Part shown: positions 26,270 through 34,149 of the stretch, piece by piece
Numbering within the stretch: the first letter of the stretch is position 1
Layout of the letters: the number at the start of each line of letters is the position of its first letter
Source of the DNA: Cryobacterium glucosi
GTDB lineage: Bacteria > Actinomycetota > Actinomycetes > Actinomycetales > Microbacteriaceae
Direction of reading: 5' to 3'
DNA: 54,076 nt
Assembly (NCBI RefSeq): GCF_004402235.1
Contig: NZ_SOFS01000008.1
Location: 1-54,076 of the forward strand
The notes under the pieces: generated by a model
The model's database searches: none
What the model saw: only the letters and a program-made list of their open reading frames with translations
What the model was told of the DNA's origin: nothing
Position numbers and translations under genes: made by a program

Positions 26270-27507
26270 CGGTGGTCCTTTCGGCAGTGCCCGTTCAGGT
26301 GCGCGGTGACGTCATCGGCGAACACCGTGAGCGTGCTGAGCACGAACCGGGCGGTGCCGTCCGGGTGGTTGCAGGAGCCCCGCCCCGTGACGATGGCCGC
26401 GAGACGGCGTACCTCCCCGGGGAGCCCCGGGTCGCGGTCCCCGGTGGCGAGACGCCCGAGCACGGCGGCCATCGCCGGGAGCCCGTTGACACAGGGGCCG
26501 CACTGGCCGGCGGTCTCGCCGGCGAGGTAGCTGGCGACCGCGGCCGCGACCGCGACCGGGCAGCGCCGTTCGCCGAGCCCCATCAGGATGCCGGCGCCGG
26601 GGTTCGCGCCGAATCCGGCGAGGTCGGCGCGGTCGAGGCGGGCCTCGAGGGCGTACGCCGGCAGCCAGGCGCCGTGGTAACCGCCGACGAGCACTGCCGA
26701 AAGGCTCCCGGTGTCGACTCCGGTGAACCGGAGCACGTCGCCGATGCGGGACCCGCCTGCGACCTCGAGCACCCTCGACGGATGCCCGTCGCTGCCGACC
26801 GTGACGAGTCGCGTCCCCGGATCCCCCGTCGTGCCCACCGACCGGAACCAGGCGGCGCCGAAGCGCGCGATCAGCGCGATGTGGGCGAGGGTTTCGACAT
26901 TGTGCAGCAGGGTGGGCCGGCCACCGAGGCCGGATTCGGTCAGCCGCACGGTGCGGTCCTGGGGAATCGGCGCCCTGCCGGCGAGGGCGTTGACGACGGC
27001 GGATGCCTCACCCGAGATGAAGGTGTCCGCCGCTTCCCGCAGTTCGATCGCGGAGGCATCCGCCCGCTCGGCGAGGGCGCGGGTGGCGGACTCGATCACC
27101 GAGGCCTGGGCGTAAAGGTAGACGGAGTGGGCGCCGAGGGCGCCGGCGACGGTGAGGAGCCCGTCGATGACGAGGTGCGGCGACCGGAGCAGCAGGGTCG
27201 CGTCCTTCTGGCTGAGGGGTTCGCCCTCCGCGGCATTGCCGATCACGACGACGCGGCGGCGGCGGGCTCGTTCGCGGGCAGGGACGGCGGCGAGCTTGCG
27301 CCACGCCGGGAAGCCAGCGCCGCCGCGGCCCTCGAGACCGGAGTCGCGGAGGGCGGCGAGGAGTGCCGCCGAATCCGCGTGGGCGGGCAGCGGGCCGAAG
27401 GTCGACTGGTGGGTGGCGTAGTCGGCGGCAGGGGCGGCCGTGAGCCGGGCGGTGCCGACCGGGGCCTGGACGGCGGGGAACAGCCAGGTGTCCGCTGTGC
27501 TGCTCAT
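26266..27507 (-). CDS. NuoF-like flavoprotein with SLBB and Fe-S region
   Basis: 413 aa. GRGGAGFPAWRKL is the NuoF FMN loop and NAAEGEPLSQKD parallels NADEGEP. An SLBB segment (SGVLxVGGYHGAWL-like, about residues 230-290) and a C-terminal iron-sulfur helical domain follow. The cluster motif reads ETAGQCGPCVNG in place of ESCGxCxPCR, so the first Cys is Ala; the late SCN supplies another. As I recall, this variant is common in the actinobacterial family. It probably mediates electron flow between ferredoxin/NAD(P)H and the membrane heme protein encoded next to it. ATGA overlaps on both sides. Confidence 0.85.
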   Translation of the reverse strand: MSSTADTWLFPAVQAPVGTARLTAAPAADYATHQSTFGPLPAHADSAALLAALRDSGLEGRGGAGFPAWRKLAAVPARERARRRRVVVIGNAAEGEPLSQKDATLLLRSPHLVIDGLLTVAGALGAHSVYLYAQASVIESATRALAERADASAIELREAADTFISGEASAVVNALAGRAPIPQDRTVRLTESGLGGRPTLLHNVETLAHIALIARFGAAWFRSVGTTGDPGTRLVTVGSDGHPSRVLEVAGGSRIGDVLRFTGVDTGSLSAVLVGGYHGAWLPAYALEARLDRADLAGFGANPGAGILMGLGERRCPVAVAAAVASYLAGETAGQCGPCVNGLPAMAAVLGRLATGDRDPGLPGEVRRLAAIVTGRGSCNHPDGTARFVLSTLTVFADDVTAHLNGHCRKDHR

Positions 27508-28061
27508 GAGGCCCTCTCGACTCTGACGTTCTGGTACTCGATGAAACCGCGGCTCAGGCGCCAGACGAGCGCGGCGACCACGGCGATCGAACAGGTCGCG
27601 GCGAAGGCGATGAACCAGGTCTGGCCGACATCCGTGCCGTTGCCGATGGAGTGCAGCAGCGCAACGGGCCACATCAGGTAGGTGAGCCAGTGCACGGCCT
27701 TGAAGACCCGCACGCCGACGACACCGCGGAGGAGTGCTGTGATCACGATCGCGAGCATCAGGTCGACGGCGAGGGTGCCGAGACCGAGCCAGAAGGGCTT
27801 GGCCGCGCCGAGGAACGGCACGACGAAGTCGACGAGCCGGAGCTGGGCGTAGGAGTCCCCGAACAGCGTGACGAGGTGGATGGCGAGGAACGCGGTCGCG
27901 AGCAGAGCAACGTTGCGGTGCACGAGGGCGACAGAGAAGCGGGGCAACGTGAAGAGCGGCCTGCCGGACCGGTTCAGGATGCCGAGCAGGACGGACACGG
28001 TGAAGAGGGCGAGGGAGACGACCCCTGTCCCGCGACCGAGCGCCCAGAGCGCCTCGTTCAC
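27504..28061 (-). CDS. ferric-reductase-like transmembrane heme protein
   Basis: 185 aa, six hydrophobic helices. LVHRNVALLATAFLAIHLVTL and VHWLTYLMWPVALLHSIGNGTD provide paired membrane histidines expected to bind two hemes b, as in the ferric reductase/MsrQ/NOX fold. It would carry electrons across the membrane between the NuoF-like protein inside and an acceptor outside. Start GTG 28061 has AAAGG 9 bases upstream; it overlaps the ApbE stop as GTGA. Confidence 0.88.
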   Translation of the reverse strand: MNEALWALGRGTGVVSLALFTVSVLLGILNRSGRPLFTLPRFSVALVHRNVALLATAFLAIHLVTLFGDSYAQLRLVDFVVPFLGAAKPFWLGLGTLAVDLMLAIVITALLRGVVGVRVFKAVHWLTYLMWPVALLHSIGNGTDVGQTWFIAFAATCSIAVVAALVWRLSRGFIEYQNVRVERAS

Positions 28062-29041
28062 AGGAACGACCTTTCGGCTTCGGCGTCGGCTGCAGCCGGG
28101 GTTTCCGAGGTTTCCAGGGCCTCTGACCGGTTGTCGTCCGGCCAGCCGCCGAGGGAGACGACCACACCCTCGGCGTCGACGAGGCGCGCGGGAACGCCGA
28201 GTTCGCGCAGCCAGGCGACGGCCTTGTGGCCGCGGACGATCGCGGCCGTGCTGAGCGTGTTGGCCCGGTGACAGGTCCCGGCCGCGACCGTGACGCTGCG
28301 CCAGACGGGTTCGGCGGGCAGCCCGGAGGCGGGGTCGAGGATGTGGTGCTGGGGGCGGCCGGCCTTCGTCCAGCGGCGCTTCTGGGTGCTCGAGGTCGCG
28401 AGGGCGAGGCCCTCGGCAAGGGTCACGTGGGCGCTCGGGTCGATCGGGGCATCCTGGACCAGGACCTGCCAGCCTCCCGCGGGCGCCGGACCTGCGGTCG
28501 CGATGTCGCCGCCGAGGCTCACGAGCACGCCGCAGCCGAGTTCTGCGACGATACGGGCGGCGACCTGGTCGGCGGCGGCGGCCTTCGCGGTCGCTCCGAG
28601 GTCGATGCCGAGGTGGGCCGGCACGGTCAGGCGGTTGCCGACGAGGCGCACACTCGCCCAGCCGGGCCGGGGTGAGGCGATCGCGCGCACCGGGACGCCG
28701 TCGTCGAGGATCAGGCGGATGTCGTGGTCGTAGCCGATCGCGCCGAGGGCGTTGGCCAGGGTCGGGTCGACATCGCCGTCGGTCTCCGCCGCGGAGGCGA
28801 GGGCGAGGCGCATCAGTTCGGCGAGTGTGTCGCTCACGAGGGCACCGACCGGGAAGAGCGGGGCCTTCGTCAGGATCTCGGAGTCCGGGCGGAACCGGCT
28901 CGAGGCGAGTTCCACGCGCTCGAGCACGGCGTCGGCGATCCGGCGGGCCTCCGGGAGGAGCGCGGGGTCGGTCACGACGAGGCGGGCGCTCGTGCTCCAG
29001 AGACTCCAGTCGTCGGTCGCGAGGGTCGCGACGGCGGCCAT
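28058..29041 (-). CDS. apbE: FAD:protein FMN transferase (ApbE)
   Basis: 327 aa. SSRFRPDSEI, GIDLGATAKAAAADQV, VSLGGDIATAG and HHILDPASGLPAEP are the ApbE motifs for FAD and Mg binding. The enzyme attaches FMN covalently to a Ser/Thr of a target protein. No Lys/Ala-rich signal peptide is visible, so export is unclear. Its usual partner, an FMN-binding-domain protein, is not in this operon. The start overlaps the stop of the small Thr-rich protein gene by one base (TGATG). Confidence 0.9.
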   Translation of the reverse strand: MAAVATLATDDWSLWSTSARLVVTDPALLPEARRIADAVLERVELASSRFRPDSEILTKAPLFPVGALVSDTLAELMRLALASAAETDGDVDPTLANALGAIGYDHDIRLILDDGVPVRAIASPRPGWASVRLVGNRLTVPAHLGIDLGATAKAAAADQVAARIVAELGCGVLVSLGGDIATAGPAPAGGWQVLVQDAPIDPSAHVTLAEGLALATSSTQKRRWTKAGRPQHHILDPASGLPAEPVWRSVTVAAGTCHRANTLSTAAIVRGHKAVAWLRELGVPARLVDAEGVVVSLGGWPDDNRSEALETSETPAAADAEAERSFL

Positions 29042-29325
29042 CAGGACCCGCTCGTCTTGGCGTGCACCTTGGTTCCGCTGCCCGAGGACACACTCGGCGC
29101 AGCGGGCGCCGCGGGGGCGGCGGTCGCCTGGGTCGTCGTGCTCCCGGACGTCGTGCCCGAGTCGCCCGAGGTCGTCGTGGTCGTCGTGGTCGCGGAGGCG
29201 TCCTGCGTGGCGAGCGAGTCGGCCCAGTCGTGCAGGCCGAGCGCAGAGGCTGCGACGACGGCGAGGAGTCCGATCGTGCCGGTCACGATCCGGCTGAGCT
29301 TCTTACCGCGTTCGTGAGCATTCAT
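29041..29325 (-). CDS. membrane-anchored Thr/Ser-rich small protein upstream of apbE
   Basis: 94 aa from ATG 29325 (100 aa from 29343). A short basic N-terminus is followed by one helix (RIVTGTIGLLAVVAASALGL) and an outer tail very rich in Thr, Ser, Gly, Ala and Pro with a run of seven Thr. In related operons this position usually holds a protein with the same N-terminal anchor plus an FMN-binding domain carrying the SGAT flavinylation motif. That domain is absent here and no clear SGAT is seen. The start at 29325 was chosen because AGGGTGG lies 9 bases upstream. First gene of the operon. Confidence 0.75.
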   Translation of the reverse strand: MNAHERGKKLSRIVTGTIGLLAVVAASALGLHDWADSLATQDASATTTTTTTSGDSGTTSGSTTTQATAAPAAPAAPSVSSGSGTKVHAKTSGS

Positions 29326-29464
29326 CTCCGTGCCACCCTTCATTCGTTGACACTAACTACGGTGCCAGCGGACTCTATGGGTTTCCTATGCAGCCACCTT
29401 GAGGGAACAGGGTGTTAGGGAGAGGCGCACTGCGGAGGCTCACAGGTCCACGCGCAGGCAGACA

Positions 29465-29498
29465 AAACGGGCCGCCACCCGAAGGTGACGGCCCGTTT
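29465..29498 (-). terminator. rpsO terminator
   Basis: AAACGGGCC (29465-29473) and GGCCCGTTT (29490-29498) frame an inner CACC-CGAA-GGTG hairpin. On the minus strand the stem ends in a TTTTGTCT tail. It lies about 60 bases after the rpsO stop. Confidence 0.9.
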
Positions 29499-29557
29499 CG
29501 TTGAAGTTCAGCTTCAGAAGTGCGCGATATCGACGCGGCTTCCGGTTTCGTGCCTGA

Positions 29558-29827
29558 CTAGCGACGCAGTCCGAGACGCTCGATGAGCGAGCGGTAGCGG
29601 GCGATGTCGATGTCGGACAGGTAGCCGAGCAGACGGCGACGCTGACCAACCATGAGAAGCAGGCCACGACGGGAGTGGTGGTCGTGCTTGTGCTCTTTCA
29701 GGTGCTCCGTGAGGTCGAGGATGCGCTGCGTGAGCATGGCAATCTGGACTTCGGGGGACCCGGTGTCGCCTGGGTGGGTAGCGTACTTTTCGATGATCGC
29801 CTTCTTAGCATTAGCTTCGAGTGCCAT
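29558..29827 (-). CDS. rpsO: 30S ribosomal protein S15
   Basis: 89 aa, full length. [51 protein letters not shown] and [13 protein letters not shown] are diagnostic. It binds the central domain of 16S rRNA and bridges to the 50S subunit. ATG 29827 has AAAGGGG 11 bases upstream. It is followed by its own strong terminator, so it is not cotranscribed with pnp, which is unusual relative to the common rpsO-pnp operon. Confidence 0.98.
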   Translation of the reverse strand: MALEANAKKAIIEKYATHPGDTGSPEVQIAMLTQRILDLTEHLKEHKHDHHSRRGLLLMVGQRRRLLGYLSDIDIARYRSLIERLGLRR

Positions 29828-29930
29828 AGATGGGATCCCCTTTCTCTCACTGCGCGGTGCCCGTGGGCCGAATGCCTGGGCTCTCTTGTTCCGCGGCCGT
29901 TGGACGGCAACCTAGAGAGCTTAGCAGAAT

Positions 29931-30572
29931 TCAGAGCACGCTGAACCGGTCGGTCAACGGTCCACGCCCCGTGCCGGCGAGAAGCAGCTCCGGGCCCTTG
30001 CCTCCGCGCACGGCGAGGTCGCCGAGCAGGTGCACGGCGATCGACACCGCGGACTCCGGCACCGTCGGCGGAATGCCGAGGCTCGCGGCGAGGTCGCAGC
30101 CGTGCACGGCGAGTTCGAACACGCGCGTGGGCAGGTAGTCGGCCAGCAACATCCCGCCGAAGGGCGTCAGCACGAACTCGTCGCCGGTCGCGCGGTCGAC
30201 CTCGGCGAGCACGCGTCCGACGATGCCGGCGACGGATACCGCGGGCTCGGCCCCGAGGGCCCGTCCGGCCGCCCTGCCGCGCTCCGCGACCGCGGCAGGA
30301 TCGCCGGCCCCGACGCCGATCACGCCGTAGTAGTCGACAGCGCTCCCGATCTCGACCTCCGGCGGGTGCTCCGGGTCGACGGACACCTCGCGCCCGGCCG
30401 CAAGATAACTCTCCACGGTGAGGAGCGAGCGACTGGTATGGCCGACGAGGTCGCGCACGGTCCACTCCCCGAGCGCGACCCGCTCCCACTGGTCCGTGAT
30501 CGTCGCGGTGGTTCCGGCGAACCAGCCCGCGGCATCCCGGTAGGCGGCCCGGCTTTCATTCCAACTGGTCAT
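29931..30572 (-). CDS. mycothiol-dependent maleylpyruvate isomerase/DinB-like family protein
   Basis: 213 aa. WTVRDLVGHTSRSLLTVESYL is the N-terminal MDMPI_N/DinB helix with metal-site His, and ADYLPTRVFELAVHGCDLAASLG supplies the second His. This fold binds a metal and mycothiol or related thiols in actinobacteria. The exact substrate is unknown; most homologues are annotated TIGR03083-type. It stands alone between rpsO and dhaK with its stop 103 bases upstream of the rpsO start. Confidence 0.85.
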   Translation of the reverse strand: MTSWNESRAAYRDAAGWFAGTTATITDQWERVALGEWTVRDLVGHTSRSLLTVESYLAAGREVSVDPEHPPEVEIGSAVDYYGVIGVGAGDPAAVAERGRAAGRALGAEPAVSVAGIVGRVLAEVDRATGDEFVLTPFGGMLLADYLPTRVFELAVHGCDLAASLGIPPTVPESAVSIAVHLLGDLAVRGGKGPELLLAGTGRGPLTDRFSVL

Positions 30573-30599
30573 CGCGTCATTCTAGAGCGGCGGCATCCG

Positions 30600-31595
30600 C
30601 TAGAACACGTGGGCGGCGATCTCGGCGGGCGCGGCCAACAGGCCCTCGATCTCGTCGTCGAGACGCACGAGCGTGAGCGAAGCCCCGGCCATGTCGAGGG
30701 AGGTGCAGTACTCCCCCACGTAGCTGCGCCCGACCGTGATGCCGCGGCGGGTCAGTTCGTCGTGCGCGTGCCCGTAGAGGATGTAGAGCTCGCTGATCGG
30801 GGTGCCGCCGAGCCCGTTGATCATGAGAGCGACGCGGTCGCCCGCGACGAAGGGCAGGTCGTTCACGACGGCCTCAAGCATCTCGTCGGTCATCTCGTCA
30901 GCGGTCGTGAGCTTGGCCCGCCGGCGGCCGGGTTCGCCGTGGATTCCGACGCCCACCTCGATCTCGTCCTCGCCGAGCTCGAAGAGCGGTGACCCCTTCG
31001 CGGGCGGGGTGCAGGAAGTGAGGGCGATGCCCATCGTGCGGGTGACGCTGTCGACCTTCTCGCCGATCCGGACGAGCTCGTCGAGGGAGGCGCCGGCCTC
31101 GGAGGCCGCTCCAACGGCCTTCATCACGAAGAAGTTGCCCGCGACGCCGCGACGACCGACCGTCCAGGTCGAGTCCTGCACGGCGACGTCGTCGTCGATG
31201 AACAGGGTCTTGACGTTGATGCCGTCGGACGCGGCCATCTCCTGGGCCATTTCGAACGCCATCCGGTCGCCGGTGTAGTTGTTCACGAGCAGCAGCACGC
31301 CCTTGGGCGAGGCCATCAGCTTGGTGGTTTCGTAGACGTAGTCCATCGGCGGGGCGGCGAACACGTCGCCGGGGCAGGCCGCGTCGAGCATCCCCCGGCC
31401 GACGGTCATCACGTGGGCGGGTTCGTGCCCGGAACCGGAGCCCTGGATGATCGACACCTTGTTCGGGTTCGGGCCGCCCGCGCGCATGATCAGGTTGTAC
31501 TTCGGCTCGTAGCGGAGGGTGTCCGGGTTGGCGAGGGCGATGCCCTTGAGCATATCCGGCACGTACATTTTCGGGTCGTTGACGAATTTCTTCAT
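30600..31595 (-). CDS. dhaK: dihydroxyacetone kinase subunit DhaK
   Basis: 331 aa. GSGSGHEPAH (His57 in the substrate site) and GVGIHGEPG (His219, forms a hemiaminal with the ketone substrate) are conserved. It binds dihydroxyacetone or a similar ketose/ketotetrose covalently for phosphorylation by DhaL. ATG 31595 follows GGAG. Last gene of the aldolase-HAD-DhaL-DhaK operon, 75 bases after dhaL. No PTS partner DhaM is in the window, so ATP-driven action with DhaL or a remote DhaM is open. Confidence 0.93.
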   Translation of the reverse strand: MKKFVNDPKMYVPDMLKGIALANPDTLRYEPKYNLIMRAGGPNPNKVSIIQGSGSGHEPAHVMTVGRGMLDAACPGDVFAAPPMDYVYETTKLMASPKGVLLLVNNYTGDRMAFEMAQEMAASDGINVKTLFIDDDVAVQDSTWTVGRRGVAGNFFVMKAVGAASEAGASLDELVRIGEKVDSVTRTMGIALTSCTPPAKGSPLFELGEDEIEVGVGIHGEPGRRRAKLTTADEMTDEMLEAVVNDLPFVAGDRVALMINGLGGTPISELYILYGHAHDELTRRGITVGRSYVGEYCTSLDMAGASLTLVRLDDEIEGLLAAPAEIAAHVF

Positions 31596-31669
31596 GTGTC
31601 CATCTCCTTCGTGGGTGGTCCGGAACGTGCAGCAGATCGTGCGGAATAGCGTGCGGAAGGTCGTGTGGA

Positions 31670-32317
31670 TCAGAGGTCGTCGCGCGCGGCCCATTCCCGG
31701 CTGAGCCGTTCGAAGATCACGGCGACGGCGACGGCCCCCGGGTCTGGGGAACCGATGCTGCGTTCCCCCGTGTAGCTCGCCCGGCCGCGGCGGGCCTGCA
31801 GGAAGCTCGTCGCGTCCGCGCGTTCCCGCGCGACGACGGCGGCACGGGCCAGCGCAACCGTGCCGGCACTCCCGGCGTGGATTTCGGCCTCGAAGGCATC
31901 CGTTGCCGGGACGAGGGCGTCGAGGAGGGTCTTGTCGCCGAGATCGGACTTGCCCCGCGCTTTGATGCCCTCTGTCGCTGCCCGGAGCATGGCGACGACG
32001 TCGTCGCCGTCGAGGTCGGTCTTGCCTGCGACGGCCGCCGATGCCCGCAGGAACGCGGTGCCCCAGAGCGGGCCGGAGGTTCCGCCGATCCGTCCGGAGA
32101 TGACGAGGGCGATCTTCTTCAGGAAGTCGGCGGGGGAACTGCGGTCGAATTCCGGCCAGTCGGCGAAAACGATCTCGAAGCCGCGGGCGAGGGAGAACCC
32201 GAAGTCGCCGTCGCCGACGACGGCGTCGAGGTCGCCGAACTCGCGTTCGTTGTCGACCGCGGTCTGGGCGATGCTGTGCACGACGAATTCGGTGTCGTCG
32301 AGACTGCTGCGGGTCAT
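31670..32317 (-). CDS. dhaL: dihydroxyacetone kinase nucleotide-binding subunit DhaL
   Basis: 215 aa. The Mg-ADP motif reads DLDAVVGDGDFG (Asp31, Asp36, Asp38); most DhaL proteins have GDGDHG, so His is replaced by Phe39. GGTSGPLWGTAFL and GDKTLLDALVPA complete the site. It carries the nucleotide that phosphorylates the DhaK-bound ketose. The altered motif may mark a subfamily acting on other ketoses. It overlaps the HAD stop (ATGA). Confidence 0.9.
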   Translation of the reverse strand: MTRSSLDDTEFVVHSIAQTAVDNEREFGDLDAVVGDGDFGFSLARGFEIVFADWPEFDRSSPADFLKKIALVISGRIGGTSGPLWGTAFLRASAAVAGKTDLDGDDVVAMLRAATEGIKARGKSDLGDKTLLDALVPATDAFEAEIHAGSAGTVALARAAVVARERADATSFLQARRGRASYTGERSIGSPDPGAVAVAVIFERLSREWAARDDL

Positions 32318-33132
32318 GGGGTCTCCGGTTCCGGGGAGGTCGGTCCTGGTGTGATCGGTCCTGGTGCGGCCAGGATGGCGGTGAGATCGGTCAGTTCGAC
32401 GGTGCGGCCGACGTCGAGGCGCAGCGGGTCCTTCAGGGTGATCGCGGTGGGGCCGCCGGGGTCGCCGAGCGAGGTGACGACGAGGGAGGCGCCGGTGAAG
32501 TCCTCGGCCGCCGTGTAGCCGCTGACGGTGATGAGCGTGCGGAGACCCGCGGCGAGCGCCGCCTGGAGGCCGTTGGCGCTGTCCTCGATGACGAGGGCCT
32601 CGGCTGCCGGGACACCGAGTTCGCGGAGGGCGAGGAGGTAGATGTCGGGGGCTGGCTTCTTGGCCGCGACGATGTCCCCCGCGAAGACCCGGAAGTGCGC
32701 GGCGAGGTCGGGTCCGACCGCCTCGGTGAGCACGGCGCGGACGGATGCCTCAGCCGACGTGGATGCGACGGCGAGCGTCCAGCCTGCCGCGTCCGCGTCC
32801 GCCGTGATCCGTCTGATGCCGGGGCGGCCGGGGAGTGCGCCGCGCGCCACGGCGTCGGTGTAGATCGCGGTCTTCCGTCGATGCCAGCGCGCGACGGCCT
32901 CGTCGAGGGCGCCCGGATCGTCCGGAAGGCCGATGACGGCGGCGACCGCGGGCGTCACGGCGCTCCGCATCCGCTCCTTGCCGCCACCGATCTTGACCTT
33001 GACGGCGTAGTCGGAATCGCTCCACCGTACAGGGACGGCGAATTCCCGGAAGGTCTGGTTGAACGCCGGCAGGTGGCCGTCGCGCTCGGTGTCGGCGAGG
33101 ACGCCGTCGCAGTCGAAGATGAGGGCCGGCAT
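32314..33132 (-). CDS. HAD-superfamily sugar phosphatase or phosphomutase-like hydrolase
   Basis: 272 aa HAD subclass IA. Motif I IFDCDGVLADTE, motif II VASTSAEASVRAV, motif III KKPAPDIYLLAL and motif IV VIEDSANGLQAALAAG are all present, with a helical cap domain (about 20-100) of the CbbY/beta-phosphoglucomutase-like kind. The last 40 residues are an unusual extension (DLTAILAAPGPITPG). It dephosphorylates or isomerises a sugar phosphate; context suggests a ketose or aldehyde phosphate linked to the aldolase 3 bases upstream. Confidence 0.87.
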   Translation of the reverse strand: MPALIFDCDGVLADTERDGHLPAFNQTFREFAVPVRWSDSDYAVKVKIGGGKERMRSAVTPAVAAVIGLPDDPGALDEAVARWHRRKTAIYTDAVARGALPGRPGIRRITADADAAGWTLAVASTSAEASVRAVLTEAVGPDLAAHFRVFAGDIVAAKKPAPDIYLLALRELGVPAAEALVIEDSANGLQAALAAGLRTLITVSGYTAAEDFTGASLVVTSLGDPGGPTAITLKDPLRLDVGRTVELTDLTAILAAPGPITPGPTSPEPETP

Positions 33133-33135
33133 CCG

Positions 33136-33993
33136 TCAGGCCTTCCCTGCGCTGCCGAATTGCTCGGCGAGTCCACGGGTCAGCGCGACGATGTCGGAAC
33201 GAACCTGCCCGAACAAGGATGGCGGGTCCCACTTGTCGCGCGCCTCCGCGTCTTTGAGATAGGCGAGGCTCGACTGCATGAAGGTGATCTTGAGCGCCGT
33301 GGAAATGTTGACCTTGGCGCACCCGAGCGCGATGAGTTCGGCGAACTGGCCCGGGCTCAGGCCGCTCCCGCCGTGCAGGGCGATCGGGATCGGGTGCGCC
33401 GTGACGATGTCGCTCACCCGCCGGAAGTCGAGGACCGGTTCCCGGGTGTAGACGCCGTGGGCGTTGCCGATCGCGGGTGCGAAAACGTCGACGCCGGTCT
33501 CCTCGATGAAGCGCAGGGAGATCTCGAGGGACTGCCTCGCGGATGCCGTGTCCGAGCCGATGCCGTCCTCGACCCCGGTGATCGACTCGATCTCACCCTC
33601 GACGTGCGCACCGAAGGTGCGGGCCTCCGCGACGACCTCGATGGTCTGCCGCTGATTTTCCGCGACCGGGAGCCGGGACGCGTCGAAGAGCACCGAGTTC
33701 CAGCCGCGCTCGAGGCATTCGGTGATGACCGCCCGGTCGGGGCAGTGGTCGAGGTGCAGCACCACCGGCACGTCGATGCCGGCGGTCATCGATTCCCACA
33801 TGCTGAAGAGCACACGCGACCCGATCGACTTCACGGTCTTGACCGAGGTCTGCACGATCACCGGTGACCGCGCCTCGACCGCCCCGGCCAGGACGGCCTC
33901 CATCGTGAGGTCGTTCACGATGTTGATCGCCGGCACGCCGTAGCGTTCCGCGAACGCGCGGTCGACGACCGATTTCAGGGTGGACACCGACAT
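33136..33993 (-). CDS. class II fructose-bisphosphate/ketose-bisphosphate aldolase
   Basis: 285 aa zinc TIM barrel. VVLHLDHCPD gives Asp82 (catalytic) and His83 (Zn), VEGEIESITGVEDG the conserved Glu region, GNAHGVY and ALHGGSGL the other Zn histidines, and KVNISTALK the DHAP phosphate site. It splits or condenses a ketose-1-phosphate with DHAP. The glycolytic aldolase is usually encoded elsewhere, so this copy is probably catabolic (tagatose/fuculose/other ketose). First gene of the operon. Confidence 0.9.
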   Translation of the reverse strand: MSVSTLKSVVDRAFAERYGVPAINIVNDLTMEAVLAGAVEARSPVIVQTSVKTVKSIGSRVLFSMWESMTAGIDVPVVLHLDHCPDRAVITECLERGWNSVLFDASRLPVAENQRQTIEVVAEARTFGAHVEGEIESITGVEDGIGSDTASARQSLEISLRFIEETGVDVFAPAIGNAHGVYTREPVLDFRRVSDIVTAHPIPIALHGGSGLSPGQFAELIALGCAKVNISTALKITFMQSSLAYLKDAEARDKWDPPSLFGQVRSDIVALTRGLAEQFGSAGKA

Positions 33994-34149
33994 TCCAGGC
34001 CTCCTCGCCGGAGTGGGGCCGGTGTCCGGGCCCGGGTGTCACCGGGTCGCCGTCAGCCGGATGCCGACATCGTAGGCTGCAACCCCGGCCCCGACAATGG
34101 CCTCAGCTCTCAGGCCTCACGGCCCGAGGAGGTGGATCCTGTCCCTGGG

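Noticed and set aside
17325..29557. Prophage or integrative element between pnp and rpsO
   Set aside because: No integrase, phage gene, tRNA attachment site or flanking direct repeat was seen; genes look like normal chromosomal metabolism.
31596..31694. N-terminal extension of DhaK
   Set aside because: The extra 33 residues are Arg/Thr-rich and unlike DhaK; the ATG at 31595 has GGAG at the right distance.
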